Source of the DNA: Diphasiastrum complanatum
Lineage: Eukaryota; Streptophyta; Lycopodiopsida; Lycopodiales; Lycopodiaceae
Assembly: GCA_029204225.1 (NCBI GenBank)
Contig: CM055105.1
Coordinates: forward strand, 14,285,221-14,349,220
Length of the DNA: 64,000 bases
Reading direction: 5' to 3'
This document shows, in pieces, positions 12,043 to 22,964 of this stretch. Both the position numbers and the translations under genes were made by a program. The stretch's first letter is position 1, and the number at the start of each line of letters is the position of its first letter. The notes beneath the pieces were generated by a model that was not told where the DNA came from, ran no database searches, and saw only the letters and a list, made by a program, of their open reading frames with translations.

Positions 12043-14685
12043 TGTGCAAAAAGTACAAAAAGGACCAAGAGTGGATCCTAATCTGATCCTCAAGAGGGAT
12101 TGGTTGTCAGATTACTTGATCTATCAATCTACTTGAGATTAAGATCAATCTAGATCAATTCTAGACACAAAATCCCAACAAGAACAATCATTAATTGAAG
12201 GTAGGTGTACTTTCTGGTTTCACACGTGTGAAACATTGTCTAAGTATGGACTCCAACCTGAAAATCAAGTACACATTGATAGAACCTCAAAACAATCAAA
12301 ACAAATGTAGACAAATGGAGAGAATCACTCAAAATTGCTTTCAAAATCAAGATTGGTGTCTCACAATGATTATGGCCAAATGTGGCTCTATATATACAAT
12401 TGCAAGTCCTTGTGAGACTCCAAGCCTCATTCACCTTTCCACAAAGGAAACACCTTCCCTTGGACTTGTCCTTCTTGTATTTGCATTTCAAACTTGAAGC
12501 TCCATCCTTCACCTCAGCCCCCTTGCTTTGGTTCTCCTTGGATGGATTGGTCTTCTTTTTGTAGCATCTTGAGAAAATATATCCTCCCTTGCCATAAAGG
12601 TTACACTTAGGATCCTTTCTTTCCTTCAATAGGATGCCACCTATTGATGCCATGTGAATAAAAACCTGTGATATGATTCTACAAATGTAATTTGTGACTT
12701 TCAAGAGACTAGATTTGAACATCTTCAAAAATCTAGAATGATCTACAAAAGATCTAGCTCACAAACCTAAGAATCAATCTTCACACTAATGACTAGTCAC
12801 TTGGAAACTTTGCTTTGATCACTAAGCCAAAAGCACACAATCTTTGAATCAAATCACAAAAGAAATCAGATCCAATCTCCTATTGGACTCATCAAATACC
12901 AATGACTCTTTCTTTTGAAAATTGAAATGGATATGAAAAGATTTGACACCTAGATTTTTCTTTTCACTTGACTAGTTCTCTCAACACTTGAGATTCTTGA
13001 ACAAAAGATGGGTTTTGTTTCAAACACATGAAAATCAAACTTAATCACTTCTTTTGGACTCACTCTTGACCCAAATAATCTCACTCTTGAGATTTAGAAT
13101 GAATTTGATTTGATTTGACAACAAACTATACCATCAATTTTTCACAAAGCTTAAAAAATTTAGACAACTAGAGATTCACAAAGATCTCAACCATGCATGA
13201 ATACTCAAATATGGACTCCTCATTCTAGACATCCAATGGGATCACAAATTGACCCTCACACTCTCACAAAGAAAGTTGAATAGAACTAACTTGAGTTTCA
13301 TACATTCTATGTCAATTTTTGCTCAACAAATTGAATTAATCGCCCCTATTGGATTCCACCAATTACTCTACCTCTTAAGACTTGGAATAAAATTCAAAAT
13401 CAAAAGTGGTGATTTTTCTCAATAAGATATTGTGCTTCAAAGAGCTAATGCCACTTAGAAAGATTTGATCACCTAGGAAGAGGCAAACTCTCCACCAATA
13501 ACAACACATAATGAGCTTCTAGATCTTGCCCTCTACAAAGGAAGGAACTCTTAGAAAATTGGATCTCTCTCTACACATTTGCCATAGACACCTTAATGAC
13601 TCATTTCAAACCTTACAATCACTCAAACAAATTGATTAGGGTTGAACAATGTGACTTGGATCTCAATATCTTTTCTAGAACTCTCAATTGAAGCCAATCT
13701 ATGTCAAATTCTACAAAAGATTTGTATAGATGCTCTATATGCACTAGAAACTCTCAAAGGTTTCACTTGGAGGACAAATCCAAAGATGTTTTCTAGCAAA
13801 TTGATGCTTCTAAACTTGACCCTATCACTCTTGAACAAATCTAGAGTGATGGTACAATGAATTTCAACCTCTCACCTTGCATATCACTCCTTAATCTATG
13901 ATTTTTAGCAAAATCTCTCTTAACTTCAACATGCACTCAAAAAATCAGAGAAGATCAATTAATGCACCTAATTCAAGTTTCAAATTTAAATTCTTGGCTG
14001 ATCTAATCCAAGAAATTATCAAGGGATTAGATTCTCTATAAAAAAATGCTTGATTTTGCACCAAAAATCACTCAAATTGGGTATGTGAGTCAAATTCTAC
14101 AAATTTTTGAAATTTCTCAGTCAAAACCAGAGCTGTATGGCCTCACACGTGTGAAAAGGGTTCCTACATCCCACAACAAGATCTGGACCAAAACTTTTGA
14201 GGATAGCTTTCAAATCCAACTCGCTACACAAAATTTGACTAGTTTCCAAAAAACTGCTAATTTTGGCTTTGATTTGGATTAACCCTATCAATTGCAACAA
14301 AACCTCTTGTACTAGGCTCTAATACCATGTGGAAAAAGTACAAAAAGGACCAAGAGTGGATCCTAATCTGATCCTCAAGAGGGATTGGTTGTCAGATTAC
14401 TTGATCTACCAGTCTACTTGAGATTAAGATCAATCTAGATCAATTCTAGACACAAAATCCTAACAAGAACAATCATTAATTGAAGGTAGGTGTACTTTTT
14501 GTTTTCACACGTGTGAAACACTGTCTGAGTACGGACTCCAACCTGAAAATCAAGTACACATTGATAGAACCTCAAAACAATCAAAACAAATGTAGACAAA
14601 TGGAGAGAATCACTCAAAATTGCTTCCAAAATCAAGATTGGTGTCTCACAATGATTATGGCCAAATCTGGCTCTATATATACAAT
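12043..14685 (-). mobile_element. Nested LTR element N, 2.6 kb, non-autonomous
   Basis: Direct repeats of about 355 bp (12,045-12,400 and 14,330-14,685) flank a 1.9-kb internal region. Next to the right copy the minus strand has TGGTATTAGAGCC, one base off the initiator-Met tRNA site, so the element is on the minus strand and the right copy is the 5' LTR. AAGTG at 12,040-12,044 and again at 14,686-14,690 is a candidate 5-bp target duplication, showing insertion into the gag-like element. Internal coding is limited to a degenerate CCHC gag scrap (CNLYGKGGYIFSRC, about 12,610 to 12,560; CFLCGK near 12,450). The rest is AT-rich and non-coding. Oddly, the TATATATAG box lies at the very start of the LTR. 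Confidence 0.8.
14315..14327 (-). promoter_or_regulatory. Primer-binding site of element N
   Basis: The reverse complement reads TGGTATTAGAGCC, adjacent to the 5' LTR. It differs at one base from TGGTATCAGAGCC, used by the other elements here and complementary to the 3' end of initiator-Met tRNA. Confidence 0.75.
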
Positions 14686-15179
14686 AAGTGAGAGCTCGTC
14701 GTACTGATCATCCCTTTGATCCCACGTGTGTGAAGGTGCTTTGTCATATGATGATTTATCATGCAAAACTGACACTTGGACAAAACTTTCTATTTTGAGC
14801 ACTTTTGATCTATTTTCCTTCTATATGGAGATCTACTTGAAAATCTTCTAGAACTCAAAATTCGCCTACTTCAGCTTATTCCACATGTGTGAGCTGTCCT
14901 CTACACATGGGATATGACACCTAACCAAAGGATGTGGCTCATGCAATCAATAGATTGATGCCATGTGTCATATGTCTAGAAAACTAGTTTTTGGCCTTTT
15001 TAGCCACTAGAACTTGAATTAAATCATATGTACATCCTATATGATTATGGTACATGACAAGTACACTAGTTTCACACGTGGGAACAGGCTCCACACATGT
15101 GTGTTTATCTATATACAGGATTTTTGGCCTCTACCAAGCTTATTTTTGCATTTTTCACAAGAAGGATCATGATATCTGT
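14686..15179. other. Flank of nested element, with CACGTG-type boxes
   Basis: Presumably the continuation of the outer retroelement. It holds several degenerate copies of the CACACGTGTG palindrome (near 14,730, 14,880, 15,070 and 15,095) also seen in the LTRs of N and copia-2. No frame longer than about 65 codons. Confidence 0.4.
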
Positions 15180-15968
15180 TGCAGATGGGACATCACGATG
15201 GATAGTGTAACGCTGCGATTGAGACGTATATGTGGAAGACATGATGGAAAAGGATAGAAACTGAAAGTAATAGGCACGAGTGTATATCTAAAAATAGTAC
15301 AGAAAGTTTTGAAGGACTTGGTCACTGGAAAAATTGGCAAGAGCTTTGCTAGCACAAGTGAGGAATGAATCGAATTCATCCAACTTATAGGTGAATTTGG
15401 AGGGTCCATTACACAGAATACTAGTTTGGCTAATTAGTTCTGAACAAAAATTTGTAGGCTTGCTTAGTATTGTGAAAATAGGCTATAAAAATCTCGGCGA
15501 AGGTTTTTTAGGTGCTAAAGCCATCCGGCGGACATTTTTCAGGGCTGGCGAAGGATGAACCTTCGTCCAAAAGGATCCTTCGCCCAAGTAATGTCATAAA
15601 TGCAACTTTCAAGATTTGAACCTATAGCCAACCTAATTTTGACATTTTAAGACCATCTAGCATGTTAGCGAAGGTTTCTGAGGAGAGTAAGGTGCTCGAC
15701 GAAGGTTCCCAAAATGGCATATTGCTGATCATTCGCCTAACTCAAAAACAAGTATTTTTTTTGGAAAAGAAGCTTCGGCCAAGTCAATATAGATATATCT
15801 GAAGTGGATGTACAATCTAAAAGTTCAACGATGGTTTCTGATACTGTATAGGAAACATATGACCAGAACAGTGATTTTATAAGTCATTTTCCATCAAAAA
15901 TTATCTTGTTGAAAATACTTTCCTTCCTCTTTTTCCATTCTGATGACTTTTCTGACTTTTGCTCATCA
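15180..15968 (-). repeat. Probable 3' LTR of gypsy remnant, GCGAAGG repeats
   Basis: On the minus strand an A-rich then GGGGAAAGAC tract (rc about 15,969-15,995) precedes TGATGAGC, a plausible polypurine tract and LTR start at 15,968, just downstream of gypsy pol. From 15,480 to 15,850 the word GCGAAGG or its complement CCTTCGC occurs about seven times in both orientations. The far boundary was not located. Confidence 0.45.
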
Positions 15969-16075
15969 GTCTTTCCCCATTTTTTTTTTTTTTTTGTGAT
16001 TTTTTTTTTAATTGTTTTTCCAAACAAAGTTAACAGTTAAGTAGTGAAAACAAATAAAAATAAAAATCATTTGGA

Positions 16076-17640
16076 TCATGCTTGTTGAACTGGCGGAACA
16101 GTCTGCCAAAACTTGTGTAATCGACTGCCATTCACAAGAGTATCAAACCATTTTTTGTCCAAGTGCTCAAGAATCACTGTTCCATAGTTCAGGATTTCAT
16201 TCACTCTATACGGGCCTTCACAGGTAAACTTCAATTTTCCCTTAATCAGCTTGGTTTTGTACATCAGTGCGAGATCTCCTACTTTCAGATCCTTTTTGTG
16301 TAATCGATGATCGTGCCATGCCTTACGACGAGTTTTCTCTGCTGCTAATGCATGAACTGTCATCAATCTTATTTCACACAATTTGTGCAACACTTCATGA
16401 CGTAGTTGTAAAGAATTATCATCATTTAACCGTTCTGTTGCTGCTATGCGTAAAGATGGTATTAAAAATTCAATCGACATGATAGCATCTTGACCATAAA
16501 CCAGTTGAAAGGGTGTTTGATTTGTACTATTTTTGTAAGCGGTTCTTAGTGCCCATAATGTTGCATGCAGTCTATGTTCCCAATCAGATCGACTCGTTCA
16601 GATGCAGCTTGGCCATTCCCTCTGGGATAATAAGGAGTACTAAATCTGTGTATAACAAAAAAATCTTCCAGTAAACACTTTATTGTTTGATTAACAAAGT
16701 GTGTACCTCGGTCACTGACAATCTCGATCGGACATCCAAATCTGATAATAATATTTTCATAGAGAAACTTGGCCGTAAATTTCGCATCAGCAACTTAGAC
16801 AGCTTTGGCTTCAACCCACTTGGTCATATATTCAATTGCTATGATAATGTATCAGGCCTGAGATCCTTGCGCGGTAGGATAAATAGGACCAACATAATCC
16901 AGTCCCCATTTTTCAAATGGTCCTTGCGATAAAACCGAATGTAAGGGTTCATAGTTCTATCTAGTAGGCCGTCGTGCTCGCTGGCAAACATCACATGTCT
17001 GAATATAATTTTTTGTGTCCTTATGAAGCGTAGGCCACCAACAACCTGATTGCAAAAGTTTGCGAATAGTTATATCTATAGAGAAGTGTCCTCCGCCCAT
17101 GACATCATGTGAAAACGTGATTAAATCTGATATTTAATGTGGTAAAACACATCTACGTAGAATATTGTCTGATCCATGATGATACAATTGTTCTGCAATC
17201 AATTGATAAGGTTGAGCCTTATGAATCAATTGTCTCTTTGTACTTTTTTCAAAGAGTCATTCGGTTGTCCTAGCATTAGGTACTCAACAATATCCACTCC
17301 AATCGATCTAGCTGGTCTATATATGTACTATGGACTCCAAGGTCATCCAAGTAAACAAGGAATTTCTGTAGATAATCTTTAAAAGCAAATTGCATTACTC
17401 TTTGGAACGAACTTGGTGCATTACAGAGTCCAAACGGCATTACTTTGTAAGCATAGGTGTCCCATTTTGTTGCAAAAGCTGTTTTGTGACAATCTGTAGG
17501 CGCAATCTTGACCTGGTTGTAACTACTAAATCCATCCAAAAAACTATAAGCTTTCGCTCCAGCAAGGCGGTCCAAAATGCTATAGTAAAAGGTAACGGAA
17601 AGTGATCCTTCCGCATCACTTTGCATTTCAGGACCATATT
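16076..17640 (-). pseudogene. Ty3/gypsy pol remnant (RT and integrase)
   Basis: Minus strand. Reverse transcriptase from about 17,630 to 17,290 has FLDGFSSYNQVKI, KTAFATKWDTYAYKVMPFG and FLVYLDDLGVHS with the YLDD catalytic motif. RNase H is absent and the frame runs into integrase with many stops: CDVCQRARRPTR, GLDYVGP, KFLYENIIIRFGCP, SDRGTHF and SERVD, giving the D, D and E regions. The C-terminal part at 16,480-16,076 (KKDLKVGDLALMYKTK...KGKLKFTCEGPYRV) is the usual post-integrase domain. The chain is too broken to act. A second gypsy RT scrap lies at 26,175-26,292. Confidence 0.9.
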
Positions 17641-17870
17641 ATAATGTTGCTTGGCTTGTTTCTTCGTCATTGACCATGTGATCCTGTCTTCCTTGGCCAG
17701 TTGTATAATCATCGACGGTAAACTGCAATAAACAATATATTAGATGAATATTAATAACAAACAAGGTCTTACATGAAGATAAAAGAGAAAGGGCTAATAA
17801 CTCACCTTTGAATATCAACATTCTCTTGAAAATTGTACGACGAGGACGACTCAGCTGGATCTAATTATAA
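17641..17870 (-). pseudogene. Ulp1-like protease C-terminal scrap fused to fragment K
   Basis: Reading leftward from 17,870 the minus strand gives YNFQENVDIQ, a GTGAGT donor near 17,806, a TTATTGCAG acceptor near 17,725 and FTVDDYTT. This is the same exon/intron/exon layout as the protease genes at 38,989-39,344 and 24,983-25,338, intron position included. It then passes into KEDRITWSMTKKQAKQHYN and gypsy RT. The catalytic Cys exon is missing. This is a rearrangement junction, not a gene. Confidence 0.6.
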
Positions 17871-17879
17871 TTAGCTATA

Positions 17880-18428
17880 GTTCAATAATCCAATTTGTAA
17901 CATATCTCTGTACTTGGAACATTTATGTATGAATTTAAGTTTCTTTCATCAATTTTTAAGTGCCTGAAATGTAACTCAAATATATTTTGCAAACTTTTTT
18001 ATTGACAATAATGAACAAATGATTTTGCTTACCAACTTCATAAGAAGTGGTGGAAAAGTCTTCAGGGGTAGGATGGAGTCCATTTTTAGGGTAGAATGGA
18101 GCCAGTAAACTGGATCCATTCTGCCCGAATTTTTTTTTTTTTCTGATTTTCTACCCTCGAATAACCCTTGGTGTAGGGTGAACTTTTGATAGAGATATAC
18201 CAATGGATGTCCCTCGGTATGTTCCTCGAAAATGACATGTCATGAATAGCTTGTTAGCAGGGATATACCGAGGGCCCTTGGTATATCCCTCGGTATACCC
18301 ATGCTACAAACAATGCAAAAACGAGGTGAAGAAGCCTCGATTACAGAGGCAATTATCGAGGATCTTGTTCCGAGGTATACTTCAAGGTGTATACTGAGGG
18401 TTGCGGTCCTTTTTCAAAACAAAATTCT
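17880..18428. repeat. CCTCGGTAT/ATACCGAGG dispersed short repeats
   Basis: Between 18,190 and 18,450 the word CCTCGGTAT and its complement recur in both orientations. They include a near-perfect 28-bp palindrome at about 18,259-18,287 (GGATATACCGAGG...CCTTGGTATATCC). No gene is evident; a 75-codon minus frame at 17,976-18,203 has no recognisable motif. Confidence 0.5.
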
Positions 18429-18917
18429 TCATAAAAGCCTCGGTAATAGGGTCGGAAATCCTCCAGAATGTTGTAGTGTCTCTTGAGCGCAAAGGCACTT
18501 TAGCTGTATATTTTTTTTGTCACCCTCTTTGTGGAGTCTAAGATACTCCTTGTGAAAAAATCTTAATCTTTGAATAACCGTCATCTTGAGACTATAATCT
18601 TGATCAATGTTGTGATCCCAAGCAAGGAGCTTGGTCTCCTCAACACTCAAGTTAGCAAAAACAATGGCACTAATTTGTCTAAAGGACAATATGTGGGGAT
18701 ATTCTAGAGACAGCTCTTTTCGAGCTTGTAAACTATGGATCCCGTCCAAAACAAAAAATCTATAGGAATCAATTAATTTAACATCAAAATTTGCTACTGT
18801 GGGGCCAATAGTAAGATCAACAAGAACAATGGACGGAGTCACAATGGCCTGAGTGTGGTCTTTAAATTTTATTTTCAAATTATGTACATGGGAGCTATTA
18901 GGTCCTTTGACCTCCAA
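18429..18917 (-). pseudogene. ParB-like (DGIHSL) domain protein fragment
   Basis: An open minus-strand frame of about 160 codons without a clear ATG (the first codon is TTG) has a beta-rich N-part. At residues 53-66 it reads RFFVLDGIHSLQAR, then an Ile/Val strand (ISAIVFANL) and SVEETKLLAWDHNID. The order 'vLDGxHxLxA + strand + sxEExxLLAxxxN' is the signature of ParB/sulfiredoxin-fold domains, which bind or cleave nucleic acid or nucleotides in bacteria. I infer the fold, not the activity. It lies just downstream of a zinc-knuckle frame on the same strand and probably belongs to one gene, Z, divergent from X2. Confidence 0.45.
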
Positions 18918-18929
18918 GGGCCTATCATT

Positions 18930-19250
18930 ACTAGTCTAGGAGCTGGCAAAGCTAATCATTCCAAAAATCCAAGACCATTGGCCTTTCCATCATGTGCCTT
19001 TGGATTATTTCTATATTGGAATTTAGCATATTTTTGTTGAATAACCCGAAGATTAAATGAACAAAAAGTTGTCTCATGTCCAAAAGAATTGCATAGATGA
19101 CAATACGTATCCTTCATACGCCTTTTCATGGTCACTCATTTTTGGTGTGATTTCCAGTATAGATCACACACCATACATTTTCTCTCCTAGGAAATTTTTG
19201 AGCCATCTTATCAGTTGCTTTAATGCTCTAGGCTTGTTGGTCTTCTAACA
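18930..19250 (-). pseudogene. Gene Z zinc-knuckle fragment, left copy
   Basis: The minus strand encodes CHLCNSFGHETTFC (C-x2-C-x4-H-x4-C) followed by NLRVIQQKYAKFQYRNNPKA and a stop. A second Cys pair (CMVCDLYWKSH) precedes it in a degenerate frame. The plus-strand copy at 50,880-51,180 has the same knuckle and tail. The gene is divergent from X2; the gap between them holds module M. It suggests a nucleic-acid-binding protein. Broken by stops. Confidence 0.6.
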
Positions 19251-19634
19251 TTAAAGGAATTCCAAAATAAAAAATGACCTTTTTTTAAGATACTATTATT
19301 TTTTTTTCTCTAGGCCCAATCAAATTGCACACATTTCAAATACGTAACATAGCTCAAATGTCGTTGGGCAGCATGGATGTAGTCCATTGGTTGGCTTTTC
19401 TTGCCCATTATGTGCTAATCTACTTGACGTCAATATCTCAAGTTAAATTTGTTTAACTATGTTGGTTAGGATTAAAGAAATTTTTTAACTAGAGTAGCTA
19501 CAGTTTTTGAATGGTAGCATGCACAGTAACATAAAGTTGCTACTGTAGTTTTCTTGTGGGAATAAATGTGATATGAAAAAATGAATTGAATATTATTCAT
19601 AAGAGATTTTGGCGCCCAAGCTTTGGCAATAACA
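19251..19634. promoter_or_regulatory. Module M: intergenic region between divergent Z and X2
   Basis: A pyrimidine-rich stretch, CCAATCAAA, TACGTAACATAG and GGGCAGC occur in an order repeated upstream of X3 (rc 50,695-50,865) and X4 (rc 35,950-36,135) and at the ends of segment F (22,770-22,945; 48,510-48,705). An inverted GCTAC(A/T)GTAG pair lies at about 19,495-19,545. It could be a two-way promoter or a transposon end; the sequence does not decide. Confidence 0.45.
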
Positions 19635-20030
19635 ATGGCAAGGAGGCCAAGATGTACAATTGACTCTGTGATACTTCATAATGAGAAAGATGAAGTTGGT
19701 AAGTGGATCTGACAAAATATACAAAACTTCATGGGTGTTGCTGCATCCGTCATCAAAGGGCAATCTTTGATTGAAGAAAAGAGCAAACATGACATACAAA
19801 AATTATTGGAAAGCAAGGATTTTGGAGTTCTTGGAGGACATTCAATATCAGATGTATTGGTACAACAAGTTTACATGCATTCAGAAATAAAAGTACAAGA
19901 TGTCAATCCTCATTATCATCGAAAATGTAATTGTAAGTATAACAAAATGTTTGCACTTTGTTGCTATTATAGGGCTTTTTTTATTTCAAATCTTCATAGA
20001 ATAACATCCATGATAGAAAGTATTTCTTCC
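19635..20030 (+). pseudogene. Gene X, copy 2, exon 1
   Basis: The ATG at 19,635 opens MARRPRCTIDSVILHNEKDE. After a frame change the exon continues SKHDIQKLLESKDFGVLGG, HSISDVLVQQVYMHSEI and NPHYHRKCNCKYN, then a donor near 19,943. The copy breaks at about 20,030 where segment F begins; its later exons lie at 24,240-24,741. Exon 1 and the intron match X3 (minus strand, 50,433-50,070) closely. Function unknown. Confidence 0.7.
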
Positions 20031-22960
20031 TTCACAATGCTAGGTTATCACCCTTTTGACTACACTAGCTTAAGTATTACTTTGTTAAATTTGTCTGAAC
20101 CTAATGGAGAATCCATAAAATTTGGATCCGGGTAATCTTTTACGATATTCAATACACTTATTTTTTATCATATATATAGCTACCACCAAATATTATGATT
20201 TTTATTCCATTTATTCACTTTAACAAGTATCTCAAAAGCTTTAGTTTGTCCAATTCTAAAGATCAAAATCATTTAGGATAAGGCGATCTGTGCACCACTA
20301 CGTCCAAAAGGAAGAACCAAAAATACCATTTAACTCAACTAACTGGGAATACCACTCCAGAGTTAAGTGGATAATTAGCATAATACCAAGGAATCAAATC
20401 CCTTTACCGGGTACATGCCTGAGAATTGTACCACTACCATTGTTTTGTCAAGATCGGTTTAGCAAAATTCAGACCGATTAATACAGCTTGACACAAAAAC
20501 AACGGTATCCAAGTTCCACAAAAACTGTCTTACAAGTAACTGTCAAGTTGATAAGGCCTTGTACATGCATATTGTTCACGGAGAAGAAAAAACAAAATTT
20601 CGTCTATCATATAAGGAAGCAATATAAAAAAACCAGGGTTATAGCATTATCAACCGTGCACCAAGGAACCGAGATTTCTCGTTTGGGTGCTAGTGACTTA
20701 ATCTTCTGAGTTGATTTCGCATCCACTTTTGGAATCAACTTTAAAGTTACCCAATATCAAGCCCTTAGAAACCCTTGGTCGACCGACATGCAACAAGCAT
20801 AGGTGCAGACACTGATGCAATTCACTAAGTGCTGTCCTACCACAAGCATCAACTTTAACAAAACAAAAAAACATGTTCAAAAGGAAAAAACATAAGACCC
20901 AAAATGTCACACATGCCTTCATTTAATTTGCATTACACAGGTCCCTACCATAGCCGTGCAACAACCGCCATCATTGATGGAAAAAAGAGGCTCCACAAAG
21001 CTACAGAGAACGAGGGAAAGAGAGAGATCATCGTGGCGCTGCGGCCCACCAGCACATTCTCAACACCTATCCGACCTCCCTCAATGCAAGAAGAGGTGCT
21101 ACAGAAGATGAAGAGGTGGTAGATGATCTCAGTATAGAAGCCAATGATTTGGTCTCTCGTACTTCTTGCTCGAGAGTAATTACCTTTTGTACATGTTCCA
21201 CCGTCTCATGAAGCCGCTGTTCAAGAACAGAAATCCGAGTAGTGCACTCAACAGTGTCATGTATTTGGCGCTCAAGTAGGGGAAGCTTACTCATGGATGC
21301 CTTCGTATCCTCAACAGCACGGGATATATTAGGGATGATGTCCCTCTGCAAAGCACTGAGCGCAACACAAAGAGAAGCAATTTCAGTCTGTTGAGCATCA
21401 ATTGTGGCAATCTTAGTAAGCAGATCCGCACGAAGTTCATTGAGTTGTGAAAAAAAAGTGGCAAATTGCATAGAAATGTACTCATTCAGCGAGGAGATGT
21501 TCTCGGGAGTGGTGTGCCGCGTGTAGGTGTGGCATGTCTCCCATAGCAGCTGAGGAGCACCTAATCAGCTTGCTTCTAATCTGTTCCAATCGCAGCTTCC
21601 GATCCATTTTTCCATTCAATGGCTTCAATGCCTAATGAAACTCCAAACAACCCACACTGTCCCCAGCTGCCATAAGTTTCCAAAGAACGCATTTGTAGGT
21701 TCATCTATTGGCACACCACCTGCAGCCTTCACTGGGAACCCAAATTGTTTCCAGTCTGCTACTAAACTAATGTTTTTGAATAGACAAATTCGTTCTACCT
21801 TCCTGGCAACTAGGAAACTCATTACAAAGGTAGCAAGTTTAGTTTCGTTCGTGCAAAGCTTCCAAATGTACAACACATCATTTGTAATAGCCATTTACAT
21901 GCTTCTGTCTGCAGTAGGTTAATCCACATAATAGATAGTCCCAGCTGGCTAACATCCTTTAACGGCTGTCCAGAGATCACAGAAGGTTAAGAACAAGTTT
22001 GGAAGGAGGATACAAGGCTTGTTTCATAGGTTATCCTTCTTCTACATAAGACACAATTGCAGAATTTGACAACCATTTGGTGTTCTCTAGGAGTTGCAAC
22101 TTAGCAACATATTTGTTTTTCACTCATCCATCTCACTATAACCAGAGAAATGAACTTGAAAAGATGATAGCTTGCTTTCATTATTCTTAACACAGGGCCA
22201 CTTCCCACAGCCAAACTTCAAGCTATGCATAGAAGAAGATTTTTCCAGAACTCAGATTGCATGCATCCACTCTCCCAAATCTTTATCTGCTACAGTTTAG
22301 AGAATCGACAATTTACAATATCCATCCAATGTTTTCAGTTTTCAGTTTGCATGGAATACAAGAAGATTAGTCTAATAACCTTAAATCCTCACATGCAAAC
22401 CATAAATTCAAGATTTTCAGCAACAGTTAGATTATTTATTCTAGATAAATCGACTCCTTGTTAATCTATCAACAAACATCCTGCTACTGAATCTGAGTCA
22501 AAACTGTCCAAAATATTATAGATTCATGCAAATTATTTATCCAAAAAAAGATTGATTTAACAAGAAAGTGGATGTACTCATGCAGATCATTTTATTTCAA
22601 ACTTTCTCAAGGCTTCAAAAAAAATAAGAATGAATTTCACACTAATCCACAACATCTCTAATAAAATCAAACAAGGAGAAGAGCGCTGTACCACCAAGTT
22701 TGAAAAGCATGCATCACATGAATGAGTGAATCCAAACCCAATTTTCCTTGAAAAAAGAAAATAGCACTCATTAGAAAAAATTTGATCACAAAAGAGGCCT
22801 TTCAAAAAGACACTTTTAATTTTTTTTCTCAAAAGTTTCTTCCACATTGTCCAATCAAAACACTCAAATTTGAAATCTACGTAACGTAGCTCCTTCATTT
22901 TGATTTTCCTTTCTTTTTAAAAGAACAATAATTTTGCATCTGGGGCAGCCCGTAAATAAG
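20031..22960 (+). repeat. Segment F, copy 2
   Basis: Homologous to 1,570-3,060 and 46,380-48,705. It carries the 450-bp insertion at 21,100-21,551. Its right end runs into module M (22,770-22,945) and then the fold-back at 22,965. Relative to the E element whose LTR lies at 23,745-24,152, F is in the opposite orientation to that in the E element at 45,105-49,896. Confidence 0.65.
21067..21471 (-). CDS. Coiled-coil frame inside an insertion in segment F
   Basis: Segment F copies at 2,270 and 61,880 lack the bases equivalent to about 21,100-21,551, so this stretch was inserted here or lost elsewhere. Most of it is one minus-strand frame of 134 codons with regular heptads (LNELRADLLTKIATIDAQQ; ISVLEQRLHETVEHVQKVIT). 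The last residues run into F sequence. It resembles the coiled-coil part of a retroelement gag, but there is no second domain to prove it. A fragment rather than a whole gene. Confidence 0.4.
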   Translation of the reverse strand: MQFATFFSQLNELRADLLTKIATIDAQQTEIASLCVALSALQRDIIPNISRAVEDTKASMSKLPLLERQIHDTVECTTRISVLEQRLHETVEHVQKVITLEQEVRETKSLASILRSSTTSSSSVAPLLALREVG

Positions 22961-22964
22961 CCAT

